From positions 1-42,873 of the forward strand of contig CAYQQU010000052.1 in NCBI GenBank assembly GCA_964419545.1: a stretch of 42,873 bases of DNA, written 5' to 3'. A program made the translations under genes and the position numbers. The notes beneath the pieces are model-generated. The model did no database searches. It was not told the DNA's origin and saw only the letters and a list, made by a program, of their open reading frames with translations. This stretch comes from CAYQQU01 sp964419545. Lineage in GTDB: Bacteria; Bacteroidota; Bacteroidia; Chitinophagales; Saprospiraceae. Below are positions 24,892 through 32,914 of this stretch, piece after piece; the first letter of the stretch is position 1; every line of letters starts with the position of its first letter.

Positions 24892-26565
24892 TCACAACAC
24901 CGCTTCCACCTCCGCCAGGATGTAATTCACGAGGTCGAACCAGTTCTCGTGCGCCGCATTGGTGTGAATGGCGATCGCCGCTTGTTTGTCGTGGACGAAC
25001 ATCAGGATGTTGCGATATTCCATCAGGGAGCCGGTGTGGCCGTAGTGGTAAATGCCCAGGTCATTCCAGATGCGGGTGCACAGCCCATAGTCGGACCCGC
25101 CGAAAACGGCGCCCAGGTTTTCCAGCATCTGGTCGCGGTAGGTGTCCTGAATGAAGCCGCCGCCGTAGAGGGCCTGCCCGAACTTCGCGACATCCCGCGG
25201 CGACGAGACGATGGCGCCGGCAGCGCCGACGGCCGAGAGGTGGTAGTCGTACGCCCGGCTGCTGAGGGCGAGGTCGGGAATGGGGTTGGACTCGGAGCTG
25301 AAATCGTCGTAAAACGTTTCTTCCAACTGCAGGGGCTCGAAGATCCATTCTTCGTAGAGCTCCGCCAGCGGTTGTTCCAGGATCGCCTCGGCGACGGCGC
25401 CCAAAATGTAAATGCCGGTATTGGAATAGGCGTACCCCATGCCGGGAATGAAATAGGCGCCCTGGTCGACCGCAAACTGGAAGATCTCGTCATTGGTCCA
25501 CACCTTGGTCGAGGTGTTGAGCGGAGAATTCCAGAAGACATCACTGTTGAGATGGTCAAAGACGCCGGCAGTATGGCTCAGCAGTTGGCGGATGGTGATG
25601 AGCGGACTGTATTCCAGCCCCTCGATCTGGAGGTGGTAGATCAGCCGGTCGTCGAGATCGAGATGGCCCTCTTCCGCCATCCGGATGATGAGCGCGGCGG
25701 TGAAGGTCTTGGTGATGCTCGCGATCCGGTACTGATGATGCGGCGCGATGGGCTCGTCGAGCGCGAAGTGCCGGCTGCCGACAGCGGTGGTGGTCAGGGC
25801 GCCGTCAGATCGCACTACAGCAACCGAAACGCCCGGCAACTCAGCCGTATATTGATTATAGCCGTTCTCGAGCGCCGTGCGCAGGTGCTGCTCGAAGTAA
25901 AACGGCGTCAGCACCGTGATCTTGAGATTCGCCGTCTCCTGATACTGCCCGTCGGTGAAGCGGATGAGCACCGTGTAATCCCCGCCCTGGGTATAGTCGG
26001 GCGCGCCGCTCAGCACCCGCCCGGCAGCGTCGTAAGTCAACCAGTCCGGAACGCCGTTCAGGCTTACGAGGACGGAGTCGCCGTCCGGATCCTCAAATTC
26101 CAGGACGTAGTAAAAAAGGGAGTCGGCAAGCACCGTCGTTTCAGTCGGGGAAAGCAGTACCGGCGGCTGGTTTTCCGGAGGTTCCACGACGGTAATTTCG
26201 AGGCTCTTGTCCACCACCGCTTCGCCGTCGGAAAGTTGCAATTGCACTTTGTATTCGCCTACATCTTCCCGGCCGGGCGTTCCGCTCAGCACCCGGGCAG
26301 CGTCGTTAAAATCCAGCCAAGCGGGGAAGGCGTCGAGGACCACACTCACCGAATCGCCATCGGCATCCGCCACCTGAAACTGATACGTGAATAGCGAGTC
26401 GGCAACGGCCGTAGCGATGGTGTCGGATAGCAATTCCGGCGCCCGGTTCTCGGCGGGTTCGGGGATATCGACGAGGTCATCGTCTTTCCGGCAGGCAATG
26501 GCCAGCAACAGCAGGCACAACCCAACAAAAAGAAGCAAGCGACCGGGGCGGGCGACAAACGGCAT
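24892..26565 (-). CDS. Serine beta-lactamase/PBP-like hydrolase lipoprotein with two Ig-like domains
   Basis: This 557-residue protein has a lipoprotein-type signal (lipobox AIAC, Cys25). Two cadherin/putative-Ig-like domains of about 90 residues (about 41-128 and 133-220) share the 'PxWLxxDAAxRVLSGxP' pattern. The class C beta-lactamase-like domain (about 222-557) has SITK at 283-286 (Ser nucleophile and Lys), YSN at 380-382 and HTG at 510-512. All three catalytic motifs are present, so an active serine hydrolase is expected: a D-alanyl peptidase, esterase or beta-lactamase-type enzyme. The Ig repeats probably act as stalk. It is an isolated gene in the minus-strand series, 99 bp upstream of the phytase. 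Confidence 0.85.
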   Translation of the reverse strand: MPFVARPGRLLLFVGLCLLLLAIACRKDDDLVDIPEPAENRAPELLSDTIATAVADSLFTYQFQVADADGDSVSVVLDAFPAWLDFNDAARVLSGTPGREDVGEYKVQLQLSDGEAVVDKSLEITVVEPPENQPPVLLSPTETTVLADSLFYYVLEFEDPDGDSVLVSLNGVPDWLTYDAAGRVLSGAPDYTQGGDYTVLIRFTDGQYQETANLKITVLTPFYFEQHLRTALENGYNQYTAELPGVSVAVVRSDGALTTTAVGSRHFALDEPIAPHHQYRIASITKTFTAALIIRMAEEGHLDLDDRLIYHLQIEGLEYSPLITIRQLLSHTAGVFDHLNSDVFWNSPLNTSTKVWTNDEIFQFAVDQGAYFIPGMGYAYSNTGIYILGAVAEAILEQPLAELYEEWIFEPLQLEETFYDDFSSESNPIPDLALSSRAYDYHLSAVGAAGAIVSSPRDVAKFGQALYGGGFIQDTYRDQMLENLGAVFGGSDYGLCTRIWNDLGIYHYGHTGSLMEYRNILMFVHDKQAAIAIHTNAAHENWFDLVNYILAEVEAVL

Positions 26566-26644
26566 AAACAGGATGATTTGCCGGAAATTACAAAAAAGGC
26601 GGGAACTGCGCCCGGTATCTATTGCTAATCTCCGGCAAACCTGA

Positions 26645-27238
26645 TTACAATTCTCCCAGCAGCTCTGCTTTCATACGCTTGAATTCTTCCTCCGACAAAA
26701 CGCCTTTTTCTTTCAGCTCGCCCAGTTTGGCCAGCTTCTCGTACAGGCGCATATCGTCGTCTTCGGGTTCCCCTTCCTCCTCTTTTTCCTGCTTCCACTC
26801 CTTGGCTACGCGCTTGCCTTTTTCCAGTTCTTCCTGGTATTTGTCTTTTTTCTTGAGCGGGTCGAAATCGTGAAATCCGCCGCCGGCCGCGAAATGATCG
26901 AGGAAGACCTGCCCGACGGCATAGGTGGAAGCCCCCGACATGATCGACATGGAAACGCCGCCCAGTACGGTGCCGACGCCGGGGATGGCCTTGATCACAC
27001 TGGCGCCGATACGCGCCAGGGTGCTGCCGGTAAGCGCGCTAACCATGCCTTTGCCCGAACTTTCGTAATAAGGCACTTCGAAATGACGGGCGAGCTGCTT
27101 GAGCATATCAAGCTGCACGGCCGTCACCGCAGCAATATCCAATATGGGCAGGGGCACCAGGCCGGCGCCCAGAGCGATCAGGACATGATTTTTGACAATT
27201 TTCTGGGCTTGTTCCAGCTTTTCAGCATTTTGATCCAT
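26645..27238 (-). CDS. DUF697-type protein with C-terminal SHOCT domain
   Basis: This 197-residue protein carries a DUF697-like segment at about 10-130 (KIVKNHVLIALGAGLVPLPILDIAAVTAVQLDMLKQLARHF…GKGMVSALTGS) with hydrophobic helices that associate with membranes. An Asp/Lys/Glu-rich linker follows. The C-terminal SHOCT helical hairpin (about 168-197; KLAKLGELKEKGVLSEEEFKRMKAELL) is a module for oligomerisation or binding. DUF697 proteins often accompany dynamin-like or GTPase functions, but none is next to it. It is separated by 27 bp from the upstream LytTR gene and is probably co-transcribed with it. Function unknown. Confidence 0.75.
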   Translation of the reverse strand: MDQNAEKLEQAQKIVKNHVLIALGAGLVPLPILDIAAVTAVQLDMLKQLARHFEVPYYESSGKGMVSALTGSTLARIGASVIKAIPGVGTVLGGVSMSIMSGASTYAVGQVFLDHFAAGGGFHDFDPLKKKDKYQEELEKGKRVAKEWKQEKEEEGEPEDDDMRLYEKLAKLGELKEKGVLSEEEFKRMKAELLGEL

Positions 27239-27265
27239 TGCAGATTGAGTTGATTTGGTGAAAAA

Positions 27266-27868
27266 TTATCGCCCGGCAACCCGGCAGGTGGCGTAAAAGC
27301 GGGTTTCTACGGTCTTCAGCTTGTTGCGGGGTACGTCGCATTCGAAATCGTCTTCCAGCGCCAGCACCGCCCGGCATTTGTCGAGGCGGCGCGCATAGGT
27401 CATATTGAACAGGTTCTGTTTGTTGACGCGGAAGAAATGAGGGTAAGGGTCCGGGACGTTGCGCTCAACTTCCCTCAGGTTCTCATGTATGTAATGACCC
27501 CGCCCCTGATAGTCGTAGAGGATGTAACGATTGTTCTGCTTGGTCACCAGAATGACCTCTTCGGGATAGTAGCACAGTTCTTCACCCTCAGGAAGGGTGG
27601 TAAGGCACAGCATTTTGGCGGAGCGCTCAGCGGCGGCGGGACCGGGGCATTCGATGATACACTCGTCATCAGACCCCAGTTTGCCAATAGCCAAGGGCTC
27701 GTAAGCCGGAGGGCCCAACTGATGCCGCAGCAATCCGGCTACGACGCCCAGCATCCCCATGATCATCAGTAGCTGACTGAGCCGGCGGAGGGTTGCGATT
27801 AATGGTTGCACGGTTTTAGGTATTTTCGGGTTTTCGGTTTCTATGACAAAATTACCGGAAATCAACAC
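27266..27868 (-). CDS. Membrane-anchored LytTR-domain protein
   Basis: This 200-residue protein has a hydrophobic helix at about 28-47 (SQLLMIMGMLGVVAGLL). After a Cys-containing segment comes a C-terminal LytTR-like DNA-binding domain (about 100-195), with the VILVTKQNNRYILYD strand, HENLREVERNVPDPYPHFFRVNKQNLFNMTYARRLDK and a DVPRNKLKTVETRF ending. There is no receiver domain, unlike most LytTR response regulators, so it is probably a stand-alone, membrane-tethered regulator. The frame opens with GTG (27868) followed by TTG. An ATG inside the helix region is a less attractive alternative, so the true start is uncertain. Confidence 0.6.
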   Translation of the reverse strand: MLISGNFVIETENPKIPKTVQPLIATLRRLSQLLMIMGMLGVVAGLLRHQLGPPAYEPLAIGKLGSDDECIIECPGPAAAERSAKMLCLTTLPEGEELCYYPEEVILVTKQNNRYILYDYQGRGHYIHENLREVERNVPDPYPHFFRVNKQNLFNMTYARRLDKCRAVLALEDDFECDVPRNKLKTVETRFYATCRVAGR

Positions 27869-28047
27869 GCAACGCAGCAGTTAAAACGCAACGGGACAGC
27901 CGGCGGAGCGGGCGTAATTTTATTTTGATATTAGACCCAAAGGACGGCGAAGCAAAACAAAGCGAACCTAAAGCAGCCGGACGCAAAACATCATTCATTT
28001 CGAATTGCCCTGTTCACCGGTTGCCCCGGCGAGAGACCATCCCACGA

Positions 28048-28854
28048 TCACCATCCGTCTCCATCCAGCAAATCGCCTAATCCGCCAAGGATACTGCCCT
28101 CGCCTTTGCTTTGGCCGCCGTAATTTTTGGAAGCGCGCAGCACGCGGTCGGCGAGGCGGCTGAAGGGCAGTGATTGGACCCAGACGGCGCCCGGCCCCTG
28201 CAGGTGGGCGTAGAAGAGGCCCTCACCGCCGAAGATCATATTGCGGACGCCTTTCACCCATTCGATGTCGTAGTCGACATCGCGCGTAAAGCCGACGAGG
28301 CAGCCCGTATCGATGCGCAGGCGTTCGCCGATGGTGAGGTCTTTGCGCACCACCGTACCGCCGGCGTGCAGGAAAGCCAGGCCGTCGCCTTCCAGTTTTT
28401 GCATAATGAAGCCTTCGCCGCCGAAGAAGCCCCGGCCCAGTTTGCGGGAAAATTCGATGCCGACGCTTACGCCCTGCGCTGCGCAGAGGAAGGCGTCTTT
28501 TTGGCAAACGATCTTACCGTCCATCTCGGCGAGGTCGATATCGATGATCCGTCCGGGATAAGGCGCCGCGAAAGACACTTTTTTCTTACCCATGCCGCCG
28601 TGCGTGAAGGCAGTCATGAAGAGGCTCTCGCCGGTGAGCAGGCGCTTGCCGGCCGAGAACACCTTGCCCCAGAGGCCGCCGCCCGCATCGCGCTCGCTGC
28701 CGTCGCCGAAGATGGTCTTCATCTCGATGCCGTCTTCCATCATCATAAAACTGCCGGCCTCGGCGATAACGGTCTCGTAGGGGTCGAGCTCGATCTCTAC
28801 GAATTGCATTTCTTCACCCTGGATCTGATAATCGATTTCGTGTGCATTCATCAT
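28048..28854 (-). CDS. AIM24 / TIGR00266-family protein
   Basis: This 268-residue protein is read from ATG at 28854. A second ATG follows directly, and an earlier TTG two codons upstream is less likely. It belongs to the AIM24 family. Typical blocks are IDYQIQGEEMQFVEIELDPYETVIAEAGSFMMMEDGIEM, MTAFTHGG and a Gly-rich beta body (GRGFFGGEGFIMQKLEGDGLAFLHAGG), ending ILGGLGDLLDGDGW. The fold is a repeated beta structure. In bacteria the family has no settled role; the yeast member assists the inner mitochondrial membrane. It has no signal peptide. Confidence 0.88.
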   Translation of the reverse strand: MMNAHEIDYQIQGEEMQFVEIELDPYETVIAEAGSFMMMEDGIEMKTIFGDGSERDAGGGLWGKVFSAGKRLLTGESLFMTAFTHGGMGKKKVSFAAPYPGRIIDIDLAEMDGKIVCQKDAFLCAAQGVSVGIEFSRKLGRGFFGGEGFIMQKLEGDGLAFLHAGGTVVRKDLTIGERLRIDTGCLVGFTRDVDYDIEWVKGVRNMIFGGEGLFYAHLQGPGAVWVQSLPFSRLADRVLRASKNYGGQSKGEGSILGGLGDLLDGDGW

Positions 28855-28984
28855 TGCCAATCTTTTTTGTTGGAAAATTGAAGAATTGGTTTCAAAAATA
28901 ACAGTCTTTTCGATGAACCCTTATTTTTTTACTACTGGGAAGGGTGAGGGTTTCAAAAAGTTATTCCCCGACTTCCGATCCATA

Positions 28985-29001
28985 GAACCCGCAATGGGTT
29001 C
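28985..29001. repeat. Short palindrome GAACCCGCAATGGGTTC, copy 2
   Basis: A 6-bp stem GAACCC/GGGTTC encloses GCAAT. It is identical to the core at 5164-5180 in the CHASE2-caspase operon and lies 63 bases before the OmpA lipoprotein ATG. The remainder of this 210-bp gap shows nothing I can name. Confidence 0.55.
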
Positions 29002-29064
29002 ATAATAAAAAACCCCGGAAAGCTGTTTGATACAATGAAAAGCAAAACGAAACCACAGCAGATT

Positions 29065-29853
29065 ATGAAAAAGCAACTAATCCTGCTAACGGCGGTCGCA
29101 TCGATCGCCCTTAGCGCCTGTAACAAAGAAAAAATAGCGCAGCTGGAACGCGAGGTAGCCCTGAAAGAAGAGCAGGTTGAACAGTTGGAAGAACAACTCA
29201 AACACCTGCAGTACACCAACGCCAGCCTGCTCGACCGCATGTCCGACCTCTCCGTAGTCAGTAAAGCCGGCGCCGAGAGCATCCGCGAATCGCTGGAATC
29301 CATTAACCAGCAGTACTCTTTTATTCAGGACCTCACGACCAAAGTCCAGCAAAAAGACTCCCTCAACCTCGCGCTGGTATTGAACCTGAAACGATCGCTG
29401 GACGACCTCTACGACGAAGACGTCCAGGTGGAAGTGAAGGGCGGCTTCGTACACGTTTCCATCTCGGATAAGCTGCTCTTCCAGTCGGGCAGCGCTACCG
29501 TCACCGATAAGGCGCGCGGCGTCCTCGAAAAGATCGCCCGCGTCATCAACGACCACAACAACCTGGAGGTGACGGTCGAGGGCCATACCGATAACGTACC
29601 CATCGCCAATTCGTGCGTGGCCGACAACTGGGACCTCAGCGTCAAACGGGCCACCTCGGTGATCCGCATCCTCGAAGACGAATATTTCGTCGACCCCGGC
29701 CGCATGACCGCCGCCGGCCGCTCCGAGTTCCAGCCCAAAGCGGACAATGAGACGAGCTCGGGCCGCAGCGTCAATCGCCGCACCGAGATCGTCATCACGC
29801 CCCAATTGGATCAGTTTTTCAAGCTGCTGGAAGGACCGCAACTGGACGGATGA
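29065..29853 (+). CDS. OmpA-family lipoprotein with coiled coil
   Basis: This 262-residue protein is read from ATG at 29065, because that ATG begins a clean lipoprotein signal (MKKQLILLTAVASIALSAC, lipidated Cys19). A heptad-rich coiled coil spans about 24-60 (EKIAQLEREVALKEEQVEQLEEQLKHLQ). The OmpA C-terminal peptidoglycan-binding domain (about 140-240) contains VTVEGHTDNVPIAN, DNWDLSVKRATSVIRILE and NRRTEIVITP. It anchors the envelope to peptidoglycan and may be a subunit of a trans-envelope machine. Its start region is separated from the AIM24 gene by divergent spacing. Confidence 0.9.
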   Translation: MKKQLILLTAVASIALSACNKEKIAQLEREVALKEEQVEQLEEQLKHLQYTNASLLDRMSDLSVVSKAGAESIRESLESINQQYSFIQDLTTKVQQKDSLNLALVLNLKRSLDDLYDEDVQVEVKGGFVHVSISDKLLFQSGSATVTDKARGVLEKIARVINDHNNLEVTVEGHTDNVPIANSCVADNWDLSVKRATSVIRILEDEYFVDPGRMTAAGRSEFQPKADNETSSGRSVNRRTEIVITPQLDQFFKLLEGPQLDG

Positions 29854-29900
29854 GATGGGACGGGGAGCAACCTTTTCGTTTTAAAACAAGAGAAGTTTCA

Positions 29901-29919
29901 CATGAATCATCCGGGTTAA
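29901..29919 (-). repeat. Interspersed motif TTAACCCGGATGATTCATG, copy 3
   Basis: On the minus strand this differs at one base from the copies at 8739 and 18457. It overlaps the TAA stop (29916-29918) of the hydrolase gene and is enclosed by a 7-bp stem AGAAGTT/AACTTCT (29891-29897 with 29918-29924). Confidence 0.6.
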
Positions 29920-30548
29920 CTTCTTGCTGATATTAGCATCCGGTTGGTCTGCTCGATTTCGTCTTCGAGCACGGTATGCGGCGCATGGGGATAAATGCGT
30001 TCATCGACCTCGGCGCCCATCTCTGAGAGGATCACCGACGTCTCCTGCACGCGCTTCAGCGGGATGTGGGGGTCGACATCGCTGCACCCCAGCAGCATGG
30101 GCGTGCCCCGAAAGTCGCCCCGGTAGTTCGAACGGTCAATAGCCGCGCCGATCAGGCCGCCGCTGTACAAAAAGGCCCCTCCGTAGCGGTCGGCCCGGCG
30201 GGCGAGAAATTCGCTCGTCAGACAGGCGCCCTGGGAAAAACCCAGAAAATACAGGTCTTCTTTTGCCAAACCGCCCGCCAGCACGTCATCCACGAGCTGG
30301 TCGAGGACCTCCAGCGCCGTAGACAGGCCGGGTTCGTTTTGGGGCGCCGGCGCCATGAAGCTGAAGGGGTACCAGGTATTACCGGTCGCTTCCGGCGCCA
30401 GCAGGGCAAAGTTTTCGGTGCGCAGCACCTCGGCGAGGCTCAGGATGCCGCGGGCGCTGTCGCCCCGGCCATGTACCATGATCATGGCCTTTTGCGCTTC
30501 GGCCAGGGGCGTTCCTGCGGTGACGATATTTTTAGTATGGCGATGCAT
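29916..30548 (-). CDS. Alpha/beta hydrolase, phospholipase/carboxylesterase type (MhqD-like)
   Basis: This 210-residue hydrolase has the oxyanion-region MVHGRGDSARG (24-34). The nucleophile elbow GFSQG has Ser105. A likely acid Asp157 or Asp159 lies in GCSDVDPHIP, and His191 lies in PHAPHTV. Its size and pattern fit the phospholipase/carboxylesterase (dienelactone-hydrolase-like) group, to which MhqD of Bacillus belongs. It starts 17 bp inside the end of the upstream VOC gene and is the last gene of a five-gene minus-strand operon. In Mhq-type systems the hydrolase acts together with ring-cleaving VOC enzymes on quinones; here this is inference from content. Confidence 0.85.
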   Translation of the reverse strand: MHRHTKNIVTAGTPLAEAQKAMIMVHGRGDSARGILSLAEVLRTENFALLAPEATGNTWYPFSFMAPAPQNEPGLSTALEVLDQLVDDVLAGGLAKEDLYFLGFSQGACLTSEFLARRADRYGGAFLYSGGLIGAAIDRSNYRGDFRGTPMLLGCSDVDPHIPLKRVQETSVILSEMGAEVDERIYPHAPHTVLEDEIEQTNRMLISARS

Positions 30549-31500
30549 ATTTTTCGGGATTGACGGTGATCGGTTCCAGTAGCTTTTCGATATAGCTACG
30601 GCGTTGTTCTTCCCAGGGCGGCAGCTTCAGGCTTTCGCCCAGGTGCGCCACGTCTTCGTCGTAGAGAAAACCCGGCGGGGTAGTGGCCACTTCGAACAAT
30701 ACGCCGCCCGGCTCCCGGAAATAGATGGAATGGAAGTACTGCCGGTCGAGCACGGGCGTAGGGTGAAAGCCCGCCCTGGCGATCTTTTCGCGTACGGCAA
30801 GCTGGCTCTCGTCAGTGGCAGTGTCGAATGCAATATGGTGCACCACGCCGCTGCCGCCGGCGCCGTACCCCTTGGCGCCGTCGTGGACGATATCGATGAT
30901 CTGACCGGGTTGGGCATCCTTTCCGGAGGCATACCGGCGCCGCAGGCCGGCTTCTGCGATGAACGTGTGGTCGAGCAGCCCGGAAAGCATGCTTTCGGTG
31001 TCCTCGTAGGTGCGTTCCCACAACTCCACGCTGTAGAAGCCGCGAATGGCGTGCTCCAGCGGGATCTGGCCATAGCTGAAAGGCGGTCGCTCATCGCGGT
31101 CGTTGGCAACCAGCTCCAGCCCCAGCCCGTCGCGGTCCTGGAAATAAATGACCGTTTCGCCAAAGCGATCCTGCGGTGCTTCGTAGCGAACCTTAAAATG
31201 GTCGAAGCGCTGCAGCCAGTAATCCACCGCCCCCGTCGGGATCGAGAACGTGGTGACCGCCGCCTGTCCCAGGCCGTGGCGTCCCGGACTGATATTGTGG
31301 AACGGGAAAAAGGTCATGATACTGCCCGGCTGCCCGGTCTCATCGCCGTAATACAGGTGGTATACATCGGGCGCGTCGAAGTTGACGGTCTTTTTAACCA
31401 GGCGCAGGCCGAGTATACCTGCGTAAAAATCGACGTTCTGCTGGGGGCTGCCGGCCATCGCCGTGACGTGATGCAGCCCGTTTATGAGTTGTTTGGACAT
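30532..31500 (-). CDS. VOC-family ring-cleaving dioxygenase-like protein 1 (MhqO/A-like)
   Basis: This 322-residue vicinal-oxygen-chelate protein has two tandem glyoxalase-like modules. Metal-ligand patterns are visible as GLHHVTAM (His10/11), GVVHHIAFDT in the second module and GGVLFEVATTPPGF (Glu). MhqO/MhqA-like proteins cleave substituted quinols or protect cells from quinones. It ends overlapping the hydrolase and starts 12 bp after its paralogue. Its C-terminus (LEPITVNPEKYASPY) is family-typical. Confidence 0.85.
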   Translation of the reverse strand: MSKQLINGLHHVTAMAGSPQQNVDFYAGILGLRLVKKTVNFDAPDVYHLYYGDETGQPGSIMTFFPFHNISPGRHGLGQAAVTTFSIPTGAVDYWLQRFDHFKVRYEAPQDRFGETVIYFQDRDGLGLELVANDRDERPPFSYGQIPLEHAIRGFYSVELWERTYEDTESMLSGLLDHTFIAEAGLRRRYASGKDAQPGQIIDIVHDGAKGYGAGGSGVVHHIAFDTATDESQLAVREKIARAGFHPTPVLDRQYFHSIYFREPGGVLFEVATTPPGFLYDEDVAHLGESLKLPPWEEQRRSYIEKLLEPITVNPEKYASPY

Positions 31501-31512
31501 GATGTGTTGATT

Positions 31513-32460
31513 TTACTGGTTTTCGATTTTGGGCAAAACGGATTCGATCTGCGCCCGGTTCGGTTCTTCCCAATCCGGGAGTTTGAGCTCCCGCCCGAGT
31601 TGGTCCGGCGATTCGTCTACCGCAAAGCCCGGTGGGATGGTGGCGATCTCGAACAGTACGTGGCCGGGCATGCGGAAGTAGATGGAGTGAAAATACTTGC
31701 GGTCTTTCACCTCTGTCACTTTAAAGCCCAGCTCGTCGGCCAGGCGCCGCCGCATGGCCAGCAGGTGTTCGTCGTTTTCGATGCGCCAGGCTACGTGGTG
31801 CACGGCGCCGATGCCGTTCTGGCCGCGTTCGGCATCCGGCTCGTAGCGAATATCTACCAATTGGCCGGGGCCGCCGCCCTGGGCGGCAAAACGAGTGACC
31901 CGACCTTCGGCGCCGACTTCGCTGAAGCCGAACTCTTGCCGGAGAAAGTTAAAAGTAGGCTCCGCTTCAGCTACCGCCAGGGTTACGGCGAAGAAGCCGC
32001 GGATGGCTTGCTCTGCGTCGATGCCTCCGCCCGTCCACGGCCTGCGACGGTCCTCCTCGTTGCCGGTGATGGCGAGCCGCAAACCCGAAGGATCGCGGAA
32101 GTGTAGCACGGGGCGCCCAAAGGACATATCCTGTTCCGCCGCGACCCCGGCTTTGCTCAGGCGGTCCCGCCAGTAGCCGATCGCATTCAGCGGCGCCGAA
32201 AAGTTGGTGATCGCAACCTGCCCCGTACCGTGCCGCCCCTGGCGTACGTTCTGCCCTTTGTACGGAAAGGTGGTCATGATCGTACCTGGCCGGCCGTGCT
32301 CGTCGCCGTAGTAGAAGTGATAGACCTGGTTGTTGTCGAAATTGACGGTCTTCTTCACCAACCGCAGGCCCAGAAGCCGGGTATAAAAATCATAGTCTTC
32401 CTGCGCGTCATTGACCGTAGCGGTCACGTGGTGAATGCCCTTGATATATTGATTGGTCAT
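31513..32460 (-). CDS. VOC-family ring-cleaving dioxygenase-like protein 2 (MhqO/A-like)
   Basis: This 315-residue paralogue of the downstream gene has the same double VOC layout. GIHHVTATV carries metal ligands in the first module, and GAVHHVAWRI and GHVLFEIATIPPGF carry them in the second. The recurrent FYTRLLGLRLVKKTVNFDN segment is shared with the sister protein (FYAGILGLRLVKKTVNFDA), showing tandem duplication. It is read 54 bp after the cupin gene in one operon. Predicted to act on hydroquinone- or catechol-like compounds. Confidence 0.85.
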   Translation of the reverse strand: MTNQYIKGIHHVTATVNDAQEDYDFYTRLLGLRLVKKTVNFDNNQVYHFYYGDEHGRPGTIMTTFPYKGQNVRQGRHGTGQVAITNFSAPLNAIGYWRDRLSKAGVAAEQDMSFGRPVLHFRDPSGLRLAITGNEEDRRRPWTGGGIDAEQAIRGFFAVTLAVAEAEPTFNFLRQEFGFSEVGAEGRVTRFAAQGGGPGQLVDIRYEPDAERGQNGIGAVHHVAWRIENDEHLLAMRRRLADELGFKVTEVKDRKYFHSIYFRMPGHVLFEIATIPPGFAVDESPDQLGRELKLPDWEEPNRAQIESVLPKIENQ

Positions 32461-32514
32461 AGCTGGCTTGTTTGAATGTTTTTCAAAAACTGATCATTGT
32501 TCGTCGACCGCTAC

Positions 32515-32865
32515 TTACTGCAAAGTAACGAAGATGGACCGCCGGCGTTGCGGCCGGGTATGGCGCGTGCGGTGGCCCCGGCCTTCCGTATCTTCTACGA
32601 GCAGGATGTCGCCGCCCCGGAAGACGCGCTTTTCACCCCGGCTGGTCTCGATCTCGATCTCTCCGTCCAACAAAATGATGAATTGCCGGTCGGGCGCGTT
32701 GTGGAAGTCGTAATCGTAATCGGCGGCATTTTCCCGAAACTTCAGTTCTTTCACCGCAAAACTTTCGGAGATAAACCCGATCGCCCCCTTATCGCGCAGT
32801 TCCACTTCCACCTCTTCGAAATAAGCGTGCCCATCCTCCCCCGTAAACAACCGTGTATATTTCAT
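32515..32865 (-). CDS. Small cupin protein
   Basis: This 116-residue protein has a single cupin barrel. Characteristic strands are DYHN-type DFHNAPDRQFIILLDGEIEIETSRGEKRVFRGGDILLVEDTEGRGHRTRH: the conserved G(E/D)IEI turn, PGD-like RGGD and an xGHR(T)RH metal-binding end. It has no signal peptide. It is the second gene of the pirin-cupin-VOC-VOC-hydrolase operon and is likely a cytoplasmic metal-dependent enzyme or binding protein of the same quinone/aromatic pathway; its substrate is unknown. Confidence 0.8.
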   Translation of the reverse strand: MKYTRLFTGEDGHAYFEEVEVELRDKGAIGFISESFAVKELKFRENAADYDYDFHNAPDRQFIILLDGEIEIETSRGEKRVFRGGDILLVEDTEGRGHRTRHTRPQRRRSIFVTLQ

Positions 32866-32914
32866 AATACGTCCTTTTAAACCACACCCACACCCACACT
32901 CACACCCAAACTCC

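Noticed and set aside
24829..26394. 521-residue open frame opposite the serine hydrolase lipoprotein.
   Set aside because: The minus-strand frame has lipobox, Ig-like domains and all three catalytic motifs; the plus-strand frame has none.
30604..32106. 500-residue open frame opposite the VOC genes.
   Set aside because: Both VOC frames on the minus strand carry metal-ligand motifs; the plus-strand frame is a shadow.
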